Positions 1 through 11,500 of a DNA stretch of 51,843 nt are shown here, piece after piece. This DNA comes from Ophiocordyceps camponoti-saundersi (nom. inval.) (lineage: Eukaryota; Ascomycota; Sordariomycetes; Hypocreales; Ophiocordycipitaceae). The notes beneath the pieces are model-generated. The model searched no databases and was not told the origin of the DNA. It saw only the letters and a list, made by a program, of their open reading frames with translations. The first letter of the stretch is position 1; the number at the start of each line of letters is the position of its first letter. Where the stretch lies: positions 1 to 51,843 of the forward strand of contig PDHQ01000247.1 of assembly GCA_003339415.1 (NCBI GenBank). Direction: 5' to 3'. The translations under genes and the position numbers were made by a program.

Positions 1-130
<130 letters not shown>

Positions 131-768
131 CTTATTTATAAGCTTATAATATAGCTTAAAGTTTAGGGAAATATAAGCTATAATTAAGCTTAAATAAGTA
201 TTTTAAGTAGCTAAAGTTTAAATATTAAAAATAAAGCTATAAAAGATACTTTTAGAAAAGTAACTTATAAAGTTATTATTTAACTTTAAAAAAGCTTTAT
301 TAAAGTAGTTTTTTAAATAATCTTTTAACTTAGTATAATAGATAAGCTAATAATTCTTAGAAAAAGTTAATAAAAAATTTAAATAAAAGGAAAATAACTT
401 ACTAATTATAATAAGTAAAAAGCTTATTAAAAGGCTTAAAGTAAATTATAAAAAAAGAAATATTTATAATTAAAAGAAAATTAATAATTAAATTCTAAGC
501 TAAATTAGTATTAAAAGCTAAGTTTAACTTAGCTTATTTTTTAAAAAAATTTTATAAATTTTTTTTAATAAATTACTCTAATATAAAATTAGTAAATTAA
601 TAATAAAAAGGCTAAAAACTTACTTTTTTTTAAGTTTTTTTTAGAATTTTTATTATAAGTAATTATTTTATATTTATTCTTATAATACTAAGATAAATTT
701 AAAGCTTAAAACTTATAAACTAGAAAAATAAACTCTTTTAAATAGCTATTTATATAAAAAATTTAATT
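131..768 (-). mobile_element. hAT transposon copy 1, fragment A (minus)
   Basis: The reverse complement of 131-755 aligns along its length with 27780-28440, which lies in the hAT transposon of the right half. Differences are mostly C/T or G/A, as expected of RIP. The fragment covers the 5' leader and the start of the transposase gene, but the region is too eroded to read a frame. It is cut at its outer end by the AAAT array and at its inner end by insertion of LINE-F1. The same hAT sequence resumes at 4494, and the shared 13-bp word (756-768 and 4494-4506) is the LINE-F1 target-site duplication. Confidence 0.75.
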
Positions 769-1260
769 TTTTATTATTATTATAGTACTCTAGAAGCTAT
801 AGAAGTAGCTGCTAGAACCTTAGTAGTAAGTCGAGTAGGAAAAACCCTCCTAAAAGAGGTAAAACCCCCCGCTATATAGTAAGACCGCGTCCGGCTTAGG
901 GCCGGGCTAGGCGCTCTATACGTATAAAGAAAGTAACCGTTAGTTATAGTAATACTATATAACGTAAGGAAAGATAAGAAAAGATAGATAAGATAAGGAA
1001 AAGACAATAGTAGCGGCGGTATATATTACTTATATATGCCGGTATATACTTTCTTAGCTTTTAAGTATATATTACTTAACCCTTAGGTATATAGCTATAT
1101 ACCTCCTTTACGTATAGTATATACTTAAATATATACTTTTTTTTTAAGCTTTCCTAATTAGGAAGCTTTCCTAATTAGGAAATCGGTTTTTATAAATTAG
1201 TAACTTAAGGCTTAAAAATATATAAAAAAGGGGGGGTCGCTTTTACTAATATAAGCGGGC
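769..1260 (-). other. LINE-F1 3' end: UTR, conserved 3' motif and tail
   Basis: This is the 3'-terminal ~490 bp of LINE-F1, closely matched by the reverse complement of 19040-19499. It is less AT-rich than its surroundings. On the minus strand, 870-837 reads as a G-rich run with TTTTACC, then a short spacer and GGGTTTTTCCTA, followed by about 65 bp and a TAA-repeat tail. The same motif order precedes the tail of LINE-A, the SINEs and the ORF1-only elements. A short open frame on the minus strand (780-1007) lies wholly in this untranslated end and is not a gene. Confidence 0.7.
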
Positions 1261-2899
1261 TATTATTATTTTATTATTTTTTAGTAATTTCAACTATATA
1301 AGTAATCCTTAGCGCGCGTAATTAGTTTATAGCTAACTTATACTAAAGTAAAATACCTACTAAACTTAACTTTCCTTAAGCAGTATCTTATATAAAGTAT
1401 ATTAATACGCTTATTAGCTTAAAGAACTTTTATTAGGTATAAAAAAGTAAGTATTTAGCCCTAGTATATATCTATATTTACTAATAACTAAGGTAAACTA
1501 TCTAAGCGTAGCTTATATTAAATATACGAATAATTATACTAGGTATTAGCTAATTAATAATCTTACTATAACTAAGGCTATTTACGCTATAATTAAGGTT
1601 ACCTATTAGCTAGGCTTTAATTATAACGCTTAAATAGTAAGTAATATTAAGGTTAAATTAATTACTAAGAATAAGGCGCGCTTATAAGGAAGCCTTTCTC
1701 TTACTAATTATTCTCCTATCTTTTATACTCCGCCTCTTATCCTTAATTCCGCTTCCGCCCCGGTACTTATCGAGTCTAAGTTTAAGTTAGAGGCTAATAA
1801 GCTTAGTAAGCCTAAGATTACTCTTACTTTAAATATTAAGGTTACCCCCGCCGCTAAGGAGGATATTATTAGCGCTTATATTATAACCGCGCCGCCTCCT
1901 TATAAGAAGATTTTTAATCTTATTTAAGATAATTTAGTTAATAATATATTTAATAATAAAAATTTTATAATATTAGTTAATAACTATATTATATTTAGTA
2001 AAAAAAAGGAGCTATTAGTAAAAGAGGAGTAAGTAGCTTTAGTTTATATTTATAGTTATAATTAAGGTTAAGGCCGCGGCTAAGGCTACGGCTATAGTAA
2101 GCGTAGTTAGTTTTATATTTTACGCGGTTAAGCTAATACCTTATATATAATTAAAATAATTTAGCTTCGGAGCTAAGTAAATAGCTAATAAGATAAATAA
2201 TAAAGTTATTATTATAAAGTAGCCTTTATATATCTATTATAAGGCTAAAAGCCTTATCTTTTTTATTTATTTTACTTTTATAAAATAATATTATAAGGTT
2301 AAATTAGTATAATTATTTAAGCGAAAGAAACTAATATATAAATTTAGCTATAGATTAAGGGTTATTAAGCGTTTTAGTAAAGTTATACTAGTTTTATATT
2401 AGTTACTAATTAGCGTTAAAAAGTAGCTTATTTTTATAAGTAAAAATATAGTTAAGAAAAATATATAATATTATCTTATCGCTATTATTATAAGGGTAAT
2501 ATCTTAAAACTACCTTAGGGATTTTATAAGCTTAAAAAAAGGAATTAAGTTTAATATATTTAATTCGAAGTTATATAAATATTATACTAATAAACTTAGG
2601 AAGTTCTTTATAAATACGTAAAGTAATCCTAGCTTTAAGCTATAGTAGTTTATTAATAGGGTAGCTATAAGATTACTTATACTTTTTAAGCTTACCTTTT
2701 TAGGAATATTATTAGAGGAGCTATTTTTCTCGAAGTTTAATATCGAAATTACGTTACGTATATCTAGCTTCTAGTTTAAGTTTAGTTTATATTTTATAGA
2801 ATTCCTCTAAATCTTATAATACTTAATATCTCTATTAACGAAAGCGCCCCCTACGCTTATATTTTACTTATTTAGTAGCTTTCTTTACTATAATATAGA

Positions 2900-4330
2900 T
2901 AAAGTTTACTATACTTATATATTAAAAGTAATAGTAAATATAAGCTATTTAGTAAATAAAGTATAAGTTAAGGGGGGGGATAAAAGCCTTTACTTTAATA
3001 TAATAAAAAGGGGTAGCCTTATAAGCTTTAGTAATAACTCTTAGGTATTTAAATTATTTCGTAGCTAGCGCTTTTATAATAAAGCTATATAGTTTCCCCT
3101 TTAATTATATAAGTAAAGCGAACTAAAATATACTAAATATAATTACTAATCTAATAGCTTTAATATATACCTCTCTTATTTTTAATAAAGTATAATTTTA
3201 CGTTAATATAGTAATTTTAGTAAAGGCTAGGTATTAGCGCTTAAGTTTAATAGCGACTTTTAAAAAATAAGATTTCTATTAAAGTTTACGGTATAGCTAA
3301 ACCTCTAAGAGTCTCGCCTTTTATATAAGCTATATTATTTTTATACTAAGCTAGAGCTAGGTTATATCTATTTTCCTAATTTTCGTAAAATATATTAACT
3401 TATTTTTAGCTAGCTAAAAAGTTATTTTATATTTAAAAGCTTATTATTTATAAATTCGCTATACTTACTTAAGTTAGAAGAGTACCTAGGCCTTATTATA
3501 TCCGATATTAAGTATATTAATATTATTAGTAAAGCTTACTATAAGTAATTTAATTATTAAGTTTAGATATTAATATAATAAGGATATATATAATAGGAAA
3601 AGGATTAGTAATATAAGGGATTTTTAAGGGACCCCTTACTAAATTAAAAAAGTATTACTAAGCTTATAATTAAACTTAAGTTATAAGGTTTTAGCGGTAA
3701 AATAAGAATAAATAAATATTATAACTTATTCGGGAAAGCTTAAGTAGTTAAAAATAACTATTAGCTTATTATAAGAAACGTAGTTAAAAGCTCTAATAAA
3801 GTCTAATAAAAAAAGTAAAGCGATACTATCTTAGTCCTAAATAATTTTAATAGTTTTAGTAAATATAAGGATTATAATATTAATAAAGCGTTATAGCTTA
3901 TTACCTATTTAGCTATTTAGGAGAATATTAGCTATTTCCGCTATAAATATTATTTTCCTAATAATAATTATTTCTAGAACTTTCCTTATTATATTAAGGA
4001 GCGAAATTAGCTTATACCCGCTTAAGGTATAATATATAGCTAATAGTTTATTTACCTTATAGATAATTATAATATTAGAGGCTTTAAATCGGAATAGGAA
4101 ATAGCTATTATTAATATAGCTTTAGAAGATTTTTTAAAAAACTTAGATAAAGGGGGGTTTATATCTTTTTAGGAACTTAACTAGGATCCTATTAAGGCTA
4201 GCGGATTTCTATAAGGCGATTAAGAAAAGGGTAAAATAGATATTATCGGTAATAATCGAACGTTTAATATAGAAGGGAGGGAAAGGTTCGTTTAGGGTAA
4301 AAGGAGGGGCTAAGGCGGTAGGAGTAGGGA
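2900..4330 (-). pseudogene. LINE-F1 ORF2 relic: reverse transcriptase and thumb
   Basis: Translating the minus strand with TAA/TAG read as former Gln/Trp gives a recognisable LINE reverse transcriptase. In order there is a YKPP-like start near 4170, SGYKLISLLN (the fungal LINE RPISLLN block) near 4010-4030, LLFLLDFIRAFNYVS (catalytic block A) near 3780-3820, a degraded QGSPLSP-like block near 3620-3640, and a thumb segment reading ITKAYKATPFYYIKVKAF near 3000-3050. The last corresponds to the GAYRTTP block of fungal LINEs. The YADD motif is not readable. The gene is dead: many RIP stops, no start and no N-terminal endonuclease. The downstream frame (to about 2000) is too degraded to assign. 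Confidence 0.75.
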
Positions 4331-4493
4331 AGAATTACTAGCTAAGTAAGATCGCTTTATCCGAGAAGGTAGATACTAAGTTTAAGTCGGGGCTTTTCTA
4401 TAGTATCGGTATATATATAGGCTCCGGCGGGGCTTAGCTTTAGAGCTAGGCTTAACGTTTTATTATCTAAAGTATTACTAAGTTCGTTAAGTA

Positions 4494-4772
4494 AAAAAAT
4501 TTAATTAATAACGCTTTTTTATAATAAAAAAATAAGAAAAAAAAAGAAAAAAAATATTAATATAATATAAATAGCTTTTACTTTTTATTCTTTATTTTCC
4601 TTAATTAGAAGAAGCTATTAGGTAAATAAGCTATATTATAAAATATAAATTTTCGAATTCTTATTTAAGCTTAATTTAAATTCCTTTATATTATATTAAG
4701 AAATAGCTATTTTTTCCTTTTCTTTTCCTTTTTTCGAAAAGCCTAAAAGTTCCTAAAAAAGTCCCTAATTTA
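4494..4772 (-). mobile_element. hAT transposon copy 1, fragment B (minus)
   Basis: The reverse complement matches 19948-20154 and then 27735-27790, which are contiguous hAT sequence once Gypsy-1 is removed. It is the continuation of fragment A beyond LINE-F1. Similarity stops near 4772, which corresponds to 19948 in copy 2. Neither point shows a clear hAT terminal inverted repeat, so the true left end of the hAT is not established. Confidence 0.65.
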
Positions 4773-4899
4773 AAAACTTAATACTATCTAATTTTATAGC
4801 TATATTACTATTATAGCTATTAAAATTAGCTAAAATTACTTAAGAAAGCTCTTCTTAAAAGGTAATTAAAAGCGTATAATTAAAGTTAGATATTTTATA

Positions 4900-5540
4900 A
4901 GAGATTAAAAAGACTAGGCTAAAAGCAGTTAGCTTTATTATATTCTTTAGTAAAAAAGCTTTTTAAAAATATCCTTTTTATTTTTATAGCTAATTTAGAA
5001 AAAATTATAAAGTAGATTAAAGTTATAATATATATAAGTTATAATATATAATTATAAAGTTAAAAAAAAAACTTTAAACTTTAAAGGTTTTTCTAAATAT
5101 AAGGAAAATAAGTAAGGGTACTTAGTAATATACTAGAAAAAGCGCCTTACGCTATATATTCGGTTATAAACTTACTTTTTTAAAATATACCTTCTTTATA
5201 TTTTTAGAATATTTTTTAGTAGTAAGGTTTAAAGGTTTACTTAAAACCTTATATTACTTATAAGAAGCGGTAAGTATAAAAGGCTTTTTTATATTAACTT
5301 AAAAAAAACTAAGAAAAAGTAATAAAAAAGTAAGGAAAAAATATATAAGATTTATTATAGCTATAGCTATATTATATTTTTTTATAGTTTTAGCTATTTT
5401 TATTCTATTTTAAATTAATTTTAAAAAGAAATAGAGATATATTTCTATTATTTACTAAAGTATATTCCGCGAAGCTACCGCGGAGTAAAATACTCTTTAA
5501 AGCTTTAGTAATTTAAAAAAAGATATAAAATAAGTAAAAA
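4900..5540 (+). repeat. direct repeat D1
   Basis: First member of a diverged direct pair with 6380-6990. Many differences are transitions, as RIP produces, but there are also short indels, so the copies were not recent duplicates. No protein family was recognised in any frame. Confidence 0.6.
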
Positions 5541-6379
5541 AAGTAAAAAAAATTATTTTATTATAAATTAACTTAAACGCTTTTATAATAAATTTTTAAA
5601 ATTATTTATTTATAATTTAAAGCGTATTTATAAAATTAAAGTTATAATATAAAGTAATATATATATTTTTATTTTTATTATAAAGTATTTTTAAAATAGT
5701 TACCTTATAAGATAAAAATTATATAAAAAATTTAAAAAAAATATATAATAATTTATTATATATAAGATTTTTTTTTATATAATATACTTTATTATAAGTA
5801 AAATACTAGTAATTTATAATCTTTTAAATAAGCTAATAAATAGGAAGTATTTTTAAAACTCTTAATTATTTTAAAAAAAATCTAAAAAAATCTCCTTAAA
5901 AGGCTTATAATATTTTTATTATTTAAATTATTTTTTAAGAATTTTAATAAGAAAGATAAGCTTTATTATAAATAAATTATAATATCTTATTATAAATATC
6001 TTTAATAAACTTTTTTATATATTATTCTTATATAAATATTTTATTATTTTTAGGTTTTATATTATAATAGGGTTCTCTTACCTTTTCTACTAATTTTCTA
6101 GCTATTTTATAAGCTTTTTTCTATACTTTTATATTTCTTTTTTATTTTTTTTCTTACTTTTTACTTATTTTTTAAGGAAAAGGCCTAGATCGCCTAGCGT
6201 ATTATAACTTAATTCGCTTAATTCTCTTTTTTATAATAATAATAGCTAAAAATAATTAGTATTTTTAATTATAAAGCTTTTTTAAGGTAGCTTACCTTAA
6301 TTAATTAAGGGGGGAGTAGCTTTTTAAGCTATTTTAATAAAGCTTAAAAAGGCTACGGTATTAATAGATAACGTTATCT

Positions 6380-6990
6380 TATTCTTTAATAAAAAAGCTT
6401 CTTTAAGATACTCTTTTTATCTTTATTATATTAAGATTAAAAGTAATAAAGGAATTTAAAGTTAAGGTTATATTATAGAACTACTAAATTATTAAAAAAA
6501 GGAGACTTTAAAAACTTTTCTAATTATAAGGAAAGTAAGTAAGAGTATTTAGTTATACGCTAAAAAAAGCACTTAACGCTATATATTTAGTTATAAACTT
6601 ACTTTTCCGGGATATATTTTCTTTATATTTTTAAAATATTTTTTAGTAATAAGGTTTAAAAGTTTACTTAAAACCTTATATTACTTATAAAAAAGAGTAG
6701 GTATAAAAAGCTTTTTTTATTAACTTAAGAAAAAAACTTAGAAAAAGCTATAGAAAAAGTAAAGAAAATAAGTATAAGATTAATAAAAGCTTAAGCTATT
6801 TTATATATTTTTAAAAAAAAATTTAGCTATTTATTATCTAGTTTAAATAAATTCTTAAAAAAAGAGAAATATATTTTTATTACTTACGAAGTTATATACC
6901 GCGTACTAAGAACCCCTTACGGGGTAAAGTACTCTTTATAACTTTAGTAATTTTAAAAAAGGTATAAGGTATAATAAAATATTATTTAAA
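6380..6990 (+). repeat. direct repeat D2
   Basis: Second member of the pair with 4900-5540, roughly 1.4 kb further on and in the same orientation. It keeps one of the few ATG triplets of the region near 6992, which does not open a meaningful frame. Confidence 0.6.
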
Positions 6991-8111
6991 AGAATGAAAA
7001 AAATTACTTTAGCTTTAGAAGCTTACTTATATTTTTTATAAGGTATATTTCGAAGTTAATATAATATTATATAAATTAAAAGAATAATTATATAAAATAG
7101 CTATTTATTCTCTAAGTTTAATATATTCTATTAAAAAGATATAAAGGTATATAAAAAAAATTAAAAAAGTAAAAAGTTATATATTTTTTAAAGCTATAAG
7201 CTATATTTTTCTTATAATTTTATAGCTATTATTAGCACTTTTATTAAATCTTTTATTTAAATAAGGGAAATCTTTTAAGGTTGATAATATAAATAAAAGT
7301 AAATTAATAGTTATAATTTTAAGTAAAAAATCTTCTAAGAAAGCTTAAAAAATCTATTACTTAAAAAAACTTAATTTATATTTTTAACCTTATTATTAAA
7401 GGAGTTATTTTTATAAAAAATAAAAATTTTATCCGTATCTTAGTTTACTATACTAAAAAATAACTTAGTAAGGAAAAAAGGGTAAAAAATAGAAAATAAT
7501 TTATAACTAAGGCTATAATAAGCTTACTCTTTTAAGAAAAGGATATTATGTAAAAGAGACCTTTTTCTTTCTTAAGAATTTTTTTATATTATTTTATTCT
7601 CTTTAATTAAGCTTTTAAAATAAATATTAGTATTTTTAATACTTAGTATAAGGTAATAAATAAAATATTTATTATCTTTTTTAATAATTTATTTAAAAGT
7701 AGAAAAAAACTATAGCCTTATAAGATATAATATTTTAAATAATATAAGTTTTAAAAGCCTTTAAAGTAATATTATTTTATACTTATAATAAATTTATAAA
7801 ATAATTATATTCTTTCTATTAATATTTTTATAATAATTATAAAAAAATAGGTAAAATTATAAAAAAGTAATTTTTAGCTATAATAATACTTATTTATTTC
7901 TTTAAATTATTATTTACTATTATATAATTTACTAAGGTTTTTTTTCTTATTAATATTTTTAAAAAACGTTTTTTAAAAAAGTATTATCTTTAACCTTTTA
8001 TTAAAATATAAGTAAAATAGCTAAAACTATAAAAAAACACTATTTAGAAGCGCTTTTAATAAGGTCTCTTTTAGAAATATAAAAAAAAATTAACGCTAGT
8101 AACTAATTTTT

Positions 8112-8124
8112 TAATTTTTAGTTA
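8112..8124. repeat. left 13-bp target-site duplication
   Basis: TAATTTTTAGTTA, repeated exactly at 8542-8554. The pair brackets the lightly mutated insertion 8125-8541. Confidence 0.85.
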
Positions 8125-8541
8125 TATTACGGGCTAGCAGAACCTCCACACGTTCCTTAGCCGCGTTAATCGGGCCTCGATTAACCGGATTGTCGAGGCC
8201 GCCCTGATCGAGCGCGGGGACTCGGTCTACGGCGACGACGACGGCTGGGAAGACGAGTGAGCCGTGCGGACTCCGCACCGGACCCGGACTACGCGCACAC
8301 TTATTACCGCGGGCTCCGTTCCGGGGGACGTGTCGGCTTCCTTAGTTGCTAGTTATCACCTAACCTATAAAAAGTGCAGAGTGCCGGGTGCGGGCGTGGT
8401 CCGACCCGAAGCCGAGGTAACGCTTAAGGGGAGGGTTTTACCCCGGGATTCTCCGGTTTTTCCCCCTCCTAGAATATATATAGGATAGTTCTAGGCTATA
8501 CGAGGCATACTAGCGTAATAATATTATTATTATTATTATTA
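8125..8541 (+). mobile_element. young 5'-truncated retroelement insertion, largely un-RIPed
   Basis: A 417-bp insertion with a perfect 13-bp target-site duplication and an ATT-repeat tail (about 8517-8541), so it was copied in by LINE machinery. It is GC-rich and still contains many CA and TG dinucleotides, unlike everything around it. It aligns with the 3' ends of the RIPed elements at 42826-43203, 43204-43590 and 48245-48632, for example in the codons before the stop and in the GGGAGGGTTTTACC / GGTTTTTCC block (8427-8470). It is therefore a recent member of that ORF1-only family. A plus-strand open frame at 8264-8488 lies in its 3' UTR and is not a gene. Confidence 0.88.
8128..8260 (+). pseudogene. 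C-terminal end of ORF1 in the young insertion
   Basis: A plus-strand frame ending at TGA 8258-8260 gives about 40 residues ending GDDDGWEDE, preceded by the segment VNRASINRIVEAALIERG. It is interrupted once, by a TAG near 8139 (a former Gln or Trp). The RIPed relatives keep the same C-terminus in eroded form (at 48250-48340 plus and 43500-43600 minus). In those longer copies the frame continues upstream into a Gag-like protein with CCHC zinc knuckles, so this is inferred to be the tail of that ORF1. It has no start codon and no function on its own. Confidence 0.7.
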
Positions 8542-8554
8542 TAATTTTTAGTTA
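8542..8554. repeat. right 13-bp target-site duplication
   Basis: Exact copy of 8112-8124, directly after the ATT-repeat tail. Confidence 0.85.
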
Positions 8555-8722
8555 GTTATTAACTAACTAAAAACTAAAAGTAACTAATTAAAATTTATTA
8601 CTATAAGGACTTTAGTTAATTAGTAACTAATTTAGTTTTTAAAAATAAAGACTTTAGTTAGTTAGTCTAAACTAACTAAAAAAGACTAAAAAGTTATAAA
8701 CTAATTTTAAACCTTGCTCCTA
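8555..8722 (+). mobile_element. hAT right end with subterminal repeats
   Basis: Short direct and inverted copies of TTAGTTAGT / ACTAACTAA fill this stretch, which ends ATTTTAAACCTTGCTCCTA. The same arrangement and the same terminal sequence close the hAT copy 2 element at 30560-30769. Subterminal repeats before a short terminal repeat are usual for hAT elements. The matching left end was not found. Sequence of LINE-F2 begins immediately after it. Confidence 0.65.
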
Positions 8723-8858
8723 GGAAAGTAAGCTTAAAAAATATAAGTAGTTATATAGCTACCTTATAAATAAGCCGCTATAGCTTATAGCTAAGTCCGC
8801 CCTATATATATATAAAAGACTTTCTAAGTTTATTAGTATAATACTTATATAATTTAAA
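8723..8858 (+). mobile_element. LINE-F2, segment 1 of 3 (plus)
   Basis: Aligns with the reverse complement of LINE-F1 at about 2730-2590, including the run AAGTTTATTAGTATAATA. It is cut on the left by the hAT end and on the right by LINE-A. Together with 16181-16778 and 18024-19499 it makes one LINE-F copy that was interrupted twice. Confidence 0.75.
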
Positions 8859-8871
8859 ACTAGTAATATTA
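8859..8871. repeat. left target-site duplication of LINE-A
   Basis: ACTAGTAATATTA, repeated exactly at 16168-16180. Removing 8872-16180 rejoins the LINE-F2 sequence so that it aligns with LINE-F1. Confidence 0.85.
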
Positions 8872-9260
8872 TATATATATTAAATTACTTTAAGGACCTA
8901 TAAGGTATCTAAGTATATAAAGGGTAAGAAGAGGGGAAAAACCGGGCCGGGCTCGGGGGAAAACCCCTTACTAAATAGTCGGTAGCTAGTAAGGTAAGAA
9001 TAATAAGTAAGGAGAGGGTACTATAGCGGGCCTCGTGCTAGTTCGCTAAGTTATAGTAGCGGGTCTAGGGTAGATTAAGCTAGGGTCTAGGAGTTATTAA
9101 AACGGAAGCGGCCGCGAACCTTAGCTATAAGAGGGTAAATATAAGCTAGAACCCTAGTAAAGGGAGGAGGTATATATTATTATAAAATAAAGAGGTATAT
9201 ACTAATATATACCGCGGCGCTTTATAATTAGTAAGTAAGCTATTATAAGGTATAAAATCT
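8872..9260 (-). other. LINE-A 3' UTR, conserved 3' motif and TA tail
   Basis: GC-rich for the window. On the minus strand, 8970-8931 reads AAGGGGTTTTCCCC, a spacer, then CCGGTTTTTCCCCTC, followed by about 50 bp that includes TAGATACCTTATAGG and a TA-repeat tail. The segment 8872-8985 is the part shared with both SINE copies. The G-rich and C-rich runs could pair as a short stem, so this is the likely recognition site for the LINE-A reverse transcriptase (inference). Confidence 0.7.
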
Positions 9261-11500
9261 TATAGCTTATATAGCGCAGGGCCCCCTTTTTTTATAAATA
9301 ATATTAGCTTTAATTTTTTTTATTATAATAATAATAGCTTATAATTATAATATAAAAATTAGTAATAAATAAGCTACGCTTTATAATAATTATATCTCTA
9401 AACTTATTTAAAATTATATTTATTATTTATACGCTAGCTATTAAAATTAGCTAAGTAAGTTACGCCTTATTTAAGCCGTATATTAATAAGATTAAGCTAA
9501 TATATAATAATTATAAATACGCGCGCGTATATTACTTATACTTAAATAAATTTTACTTATATACTTATATATCCCTAACTTAAGGATAACGCTAAGAAGC
9601 TATATATTATATAAGCTAAGTATTATAATAAGTAATAAAAGTTCGGAGAGGTATAAGCTATAGCTAAGGAGGATTTTACCTTAATTTAGGATTTAAGCTA
9701 AAGCTATATTTATAAGAATATAGTCGAAGTAAGGAACGCTTTAGGGGGTATCTATACTAAAGTTATAAAAAAGGTAAGGGAGGCGAAGGGAGAGGGGGGG
9801 GAGATATTCGTCTTTATACTTAAGTTAATCTACGCTATTTTAAAATAAGTTAACGCCTATATTAATTAATAAACTTTAAGCTTTATAAATATAGCTTATA
9901 ATATACTAAACTTAAGCGAGAAAGTAATAATAATACTTAAAAAGCTAAGATAGCTAGCTTAGGCTCCGCTTAGGGTAAGGGTAAATATAACTTATAAGGT
10001 AAGTAAGATATATAAATTAGTAATAATAAAGCTTACTAAAGCGGCGCTTATAGCGCTTTTAAAAAATAAGAGTAAAAGATAAATATCTCCTATTATAATC
10101 TAAACGCGCCTTATTAAGAAAAAGGCCCGCGCTACGCTTAAAACTTTTATAATTATACTAGATATAGATAATAATAACGATAACCTGCTACCTATTCCTA
10201 CTATTAACTTAAAATATTTACGTCTTACTAAGGTATATTTTAGAGAGAGCGAGGGAGGGAGCTTATATTAAGTTAGTTTTAGCGATAATAAAGTTCTAAG
10301 GTTAAAAGCTATATTAGCGCTAAATATAGCAAAGATAAGCCTAACTAGTAAGGGGGTAGCTAGGTTACTTATAGTAAAGGAGACTTTAGTTAAGGTAGCG
10401 GCCGCTATAGTAGCTACTAATACTTACATAGCTACGGTAAACTATAATATTATTATAGTAAGGATAAATTTAACTAAGTCTTATATCTCTTAAACGCCTA
10501 AAGTTACCTAGCTTTAAATTACCTAATCGCTTAGCGTTAGCTAGGAGTTTTAGTTACTTAGTTTTTAATATAATTTACTTTTTACTAACTTAAAGTTACT
10601 AAAGAAATATAAACTCGGGCTATATTTTAGCAGAGTATCGAGGAGGCGTAAGGGGCTCCGCGGTTATAAGCTATTATAGAAATATTTAAAAATCTTAAAA
10701 TTAGATAAGTTATTCCTTAATAAGGATAATAAACTAACGCTAACGATAACTACTTTTAGTAATATATAGCTTACTATTATACTAAATTTAGTTATTACTT
10801 TAAGCTTATCTTAGTAATAGGTAACTTTACCTAAGCTAGTTATTACTTTAAGCTTATTATAATAATAAGTAACTACTTTATAGCTAGCTATTACGCCGAA
10901 CTTATTATAAGCTACCGTACTAATAGTAACTTTAAGTAGGACGCGCCTCGCTCTAAGTCTTAATAGCTTTACGCTAAATAAACTTATATTACGAGGCTAG
11001 CGTTAGTTTATAGTTACTCTTATTAATAAGGTAGCTAGAAAAGTTAAGAGGTTATTAAATAAGGGAGGAGATAATAACTTAAACTTAGTAAATATAAATT
11101 TTTTCGAAATATAAAGTAAATTATAAATAAGGCGGGTAAATTAATAATATTATAATTACGGTAATTTATATAAGATAAGGCTATATCCGGCCTTAATTAA
11201 ACTTAAGAGTATTAGCGTAAAGCGTATTAGCGAGCTAGAATTAATATAAATTAATATATCGGAGTATTTATTTCGCGATTACGGTTACTAATAAGTAATA
11301 GTTAAGCTTTAGTTATAATTTAATATTAGAGAAAATAGGCTAAGGTAATTTATAGCACTATTTAACTAGTTAAAAATATCGAAAAAGTAAATAGTAAGTA
11401 TTCTCTAATTTAGTTCCGTATTAATATAAAAAGGAGACTATTTCTAGCACGCGCTTATAAAAGAGGAACTCTCTAAGATTAATTTTACCTATATAAAATT
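9261..11500 (-). other. LINE-A, unassigned 3' part
   Basis: Lies between the reverse transcriptase/thumb region and the 3' UTR of LINE-A, where many fungal LINEs carry an RNase H domain. I could not identify RNase H motifs on the minus strand. The plus strand at about 9720-10490 stays open if TAA/TAG are read as former Gln and has an acidic, hydrophilic character (for example FRESEGGSLY). Because opposite-strand frames often look open in RIPed DNA, I do not call a gene there. Confidence 0.4.

Larger units (their letters stand above)
769..4493 (-). mobile_element. LINE-F1, 5'-truncated non-LTR retrotransposon (minus)
   Basis: An insertion of about 3.7 kb into hAT copy 1. It is flanked by a perfect 13-bp target-site duplication, AAAAAATTTAATT, at 756-768 and 4494-4506. 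Read on the minus strand it starts inside a reverse transcriptase and ends with a short A/T tail of TAA units at 769-785. Variable-length duplication, a tail and 5' truncation are typical of target-primed reverse transcription. The 3' half (about 780-2730) is homologous to plus-strand segments at 8723-8858, 16181-16778 and 18024-19499 (LINE-F2). Fungal LINEs of this layout mostly belong to the Tad1 group; that clade is inferred, not proven. Confidence 0.85.
4773..8111. other. unclassified RIPed DNA with two diverged direct repeats
   Basis: About 3.3 kb of strongly AT-rich DNA with no readable gene. Two stretches in direct orientation, about 4900-5540 and 6380-6990, are clearly related: both hold an ATAAGGAAA block, a run ending in TTATATTACTTATAA, and a GC-richer box with CGCGGAGTAAA or CGGGGTAAA before TACTCTTT. 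Between and after them I see nothing definable. Because a hAT right end lies at 8555-8722, this stretch could be the body of another hAT-like element, but I could not find transposase motifs in it. Confidence 0.5.

Noticed and set aside
780..1007. 75-codon open frame on the minus strand
   Set aside because: It lies in the 3' UTR of LINE-F1, after the coding part, and has no counterpart in LINE-F2.
4773..8111. a hAT transposase gene to go with the right end at 8555-8722
   Set aside because: No RWNS, LDPRYK or dimerisation block could be read on either strand.
8264..8488. 74-codon open frame on the plus strand
   Set aside because: It begins just past the ORF1 stop codon and runs through the 3' UTR of the young insertion; RIPed relatives do not keep the frame.
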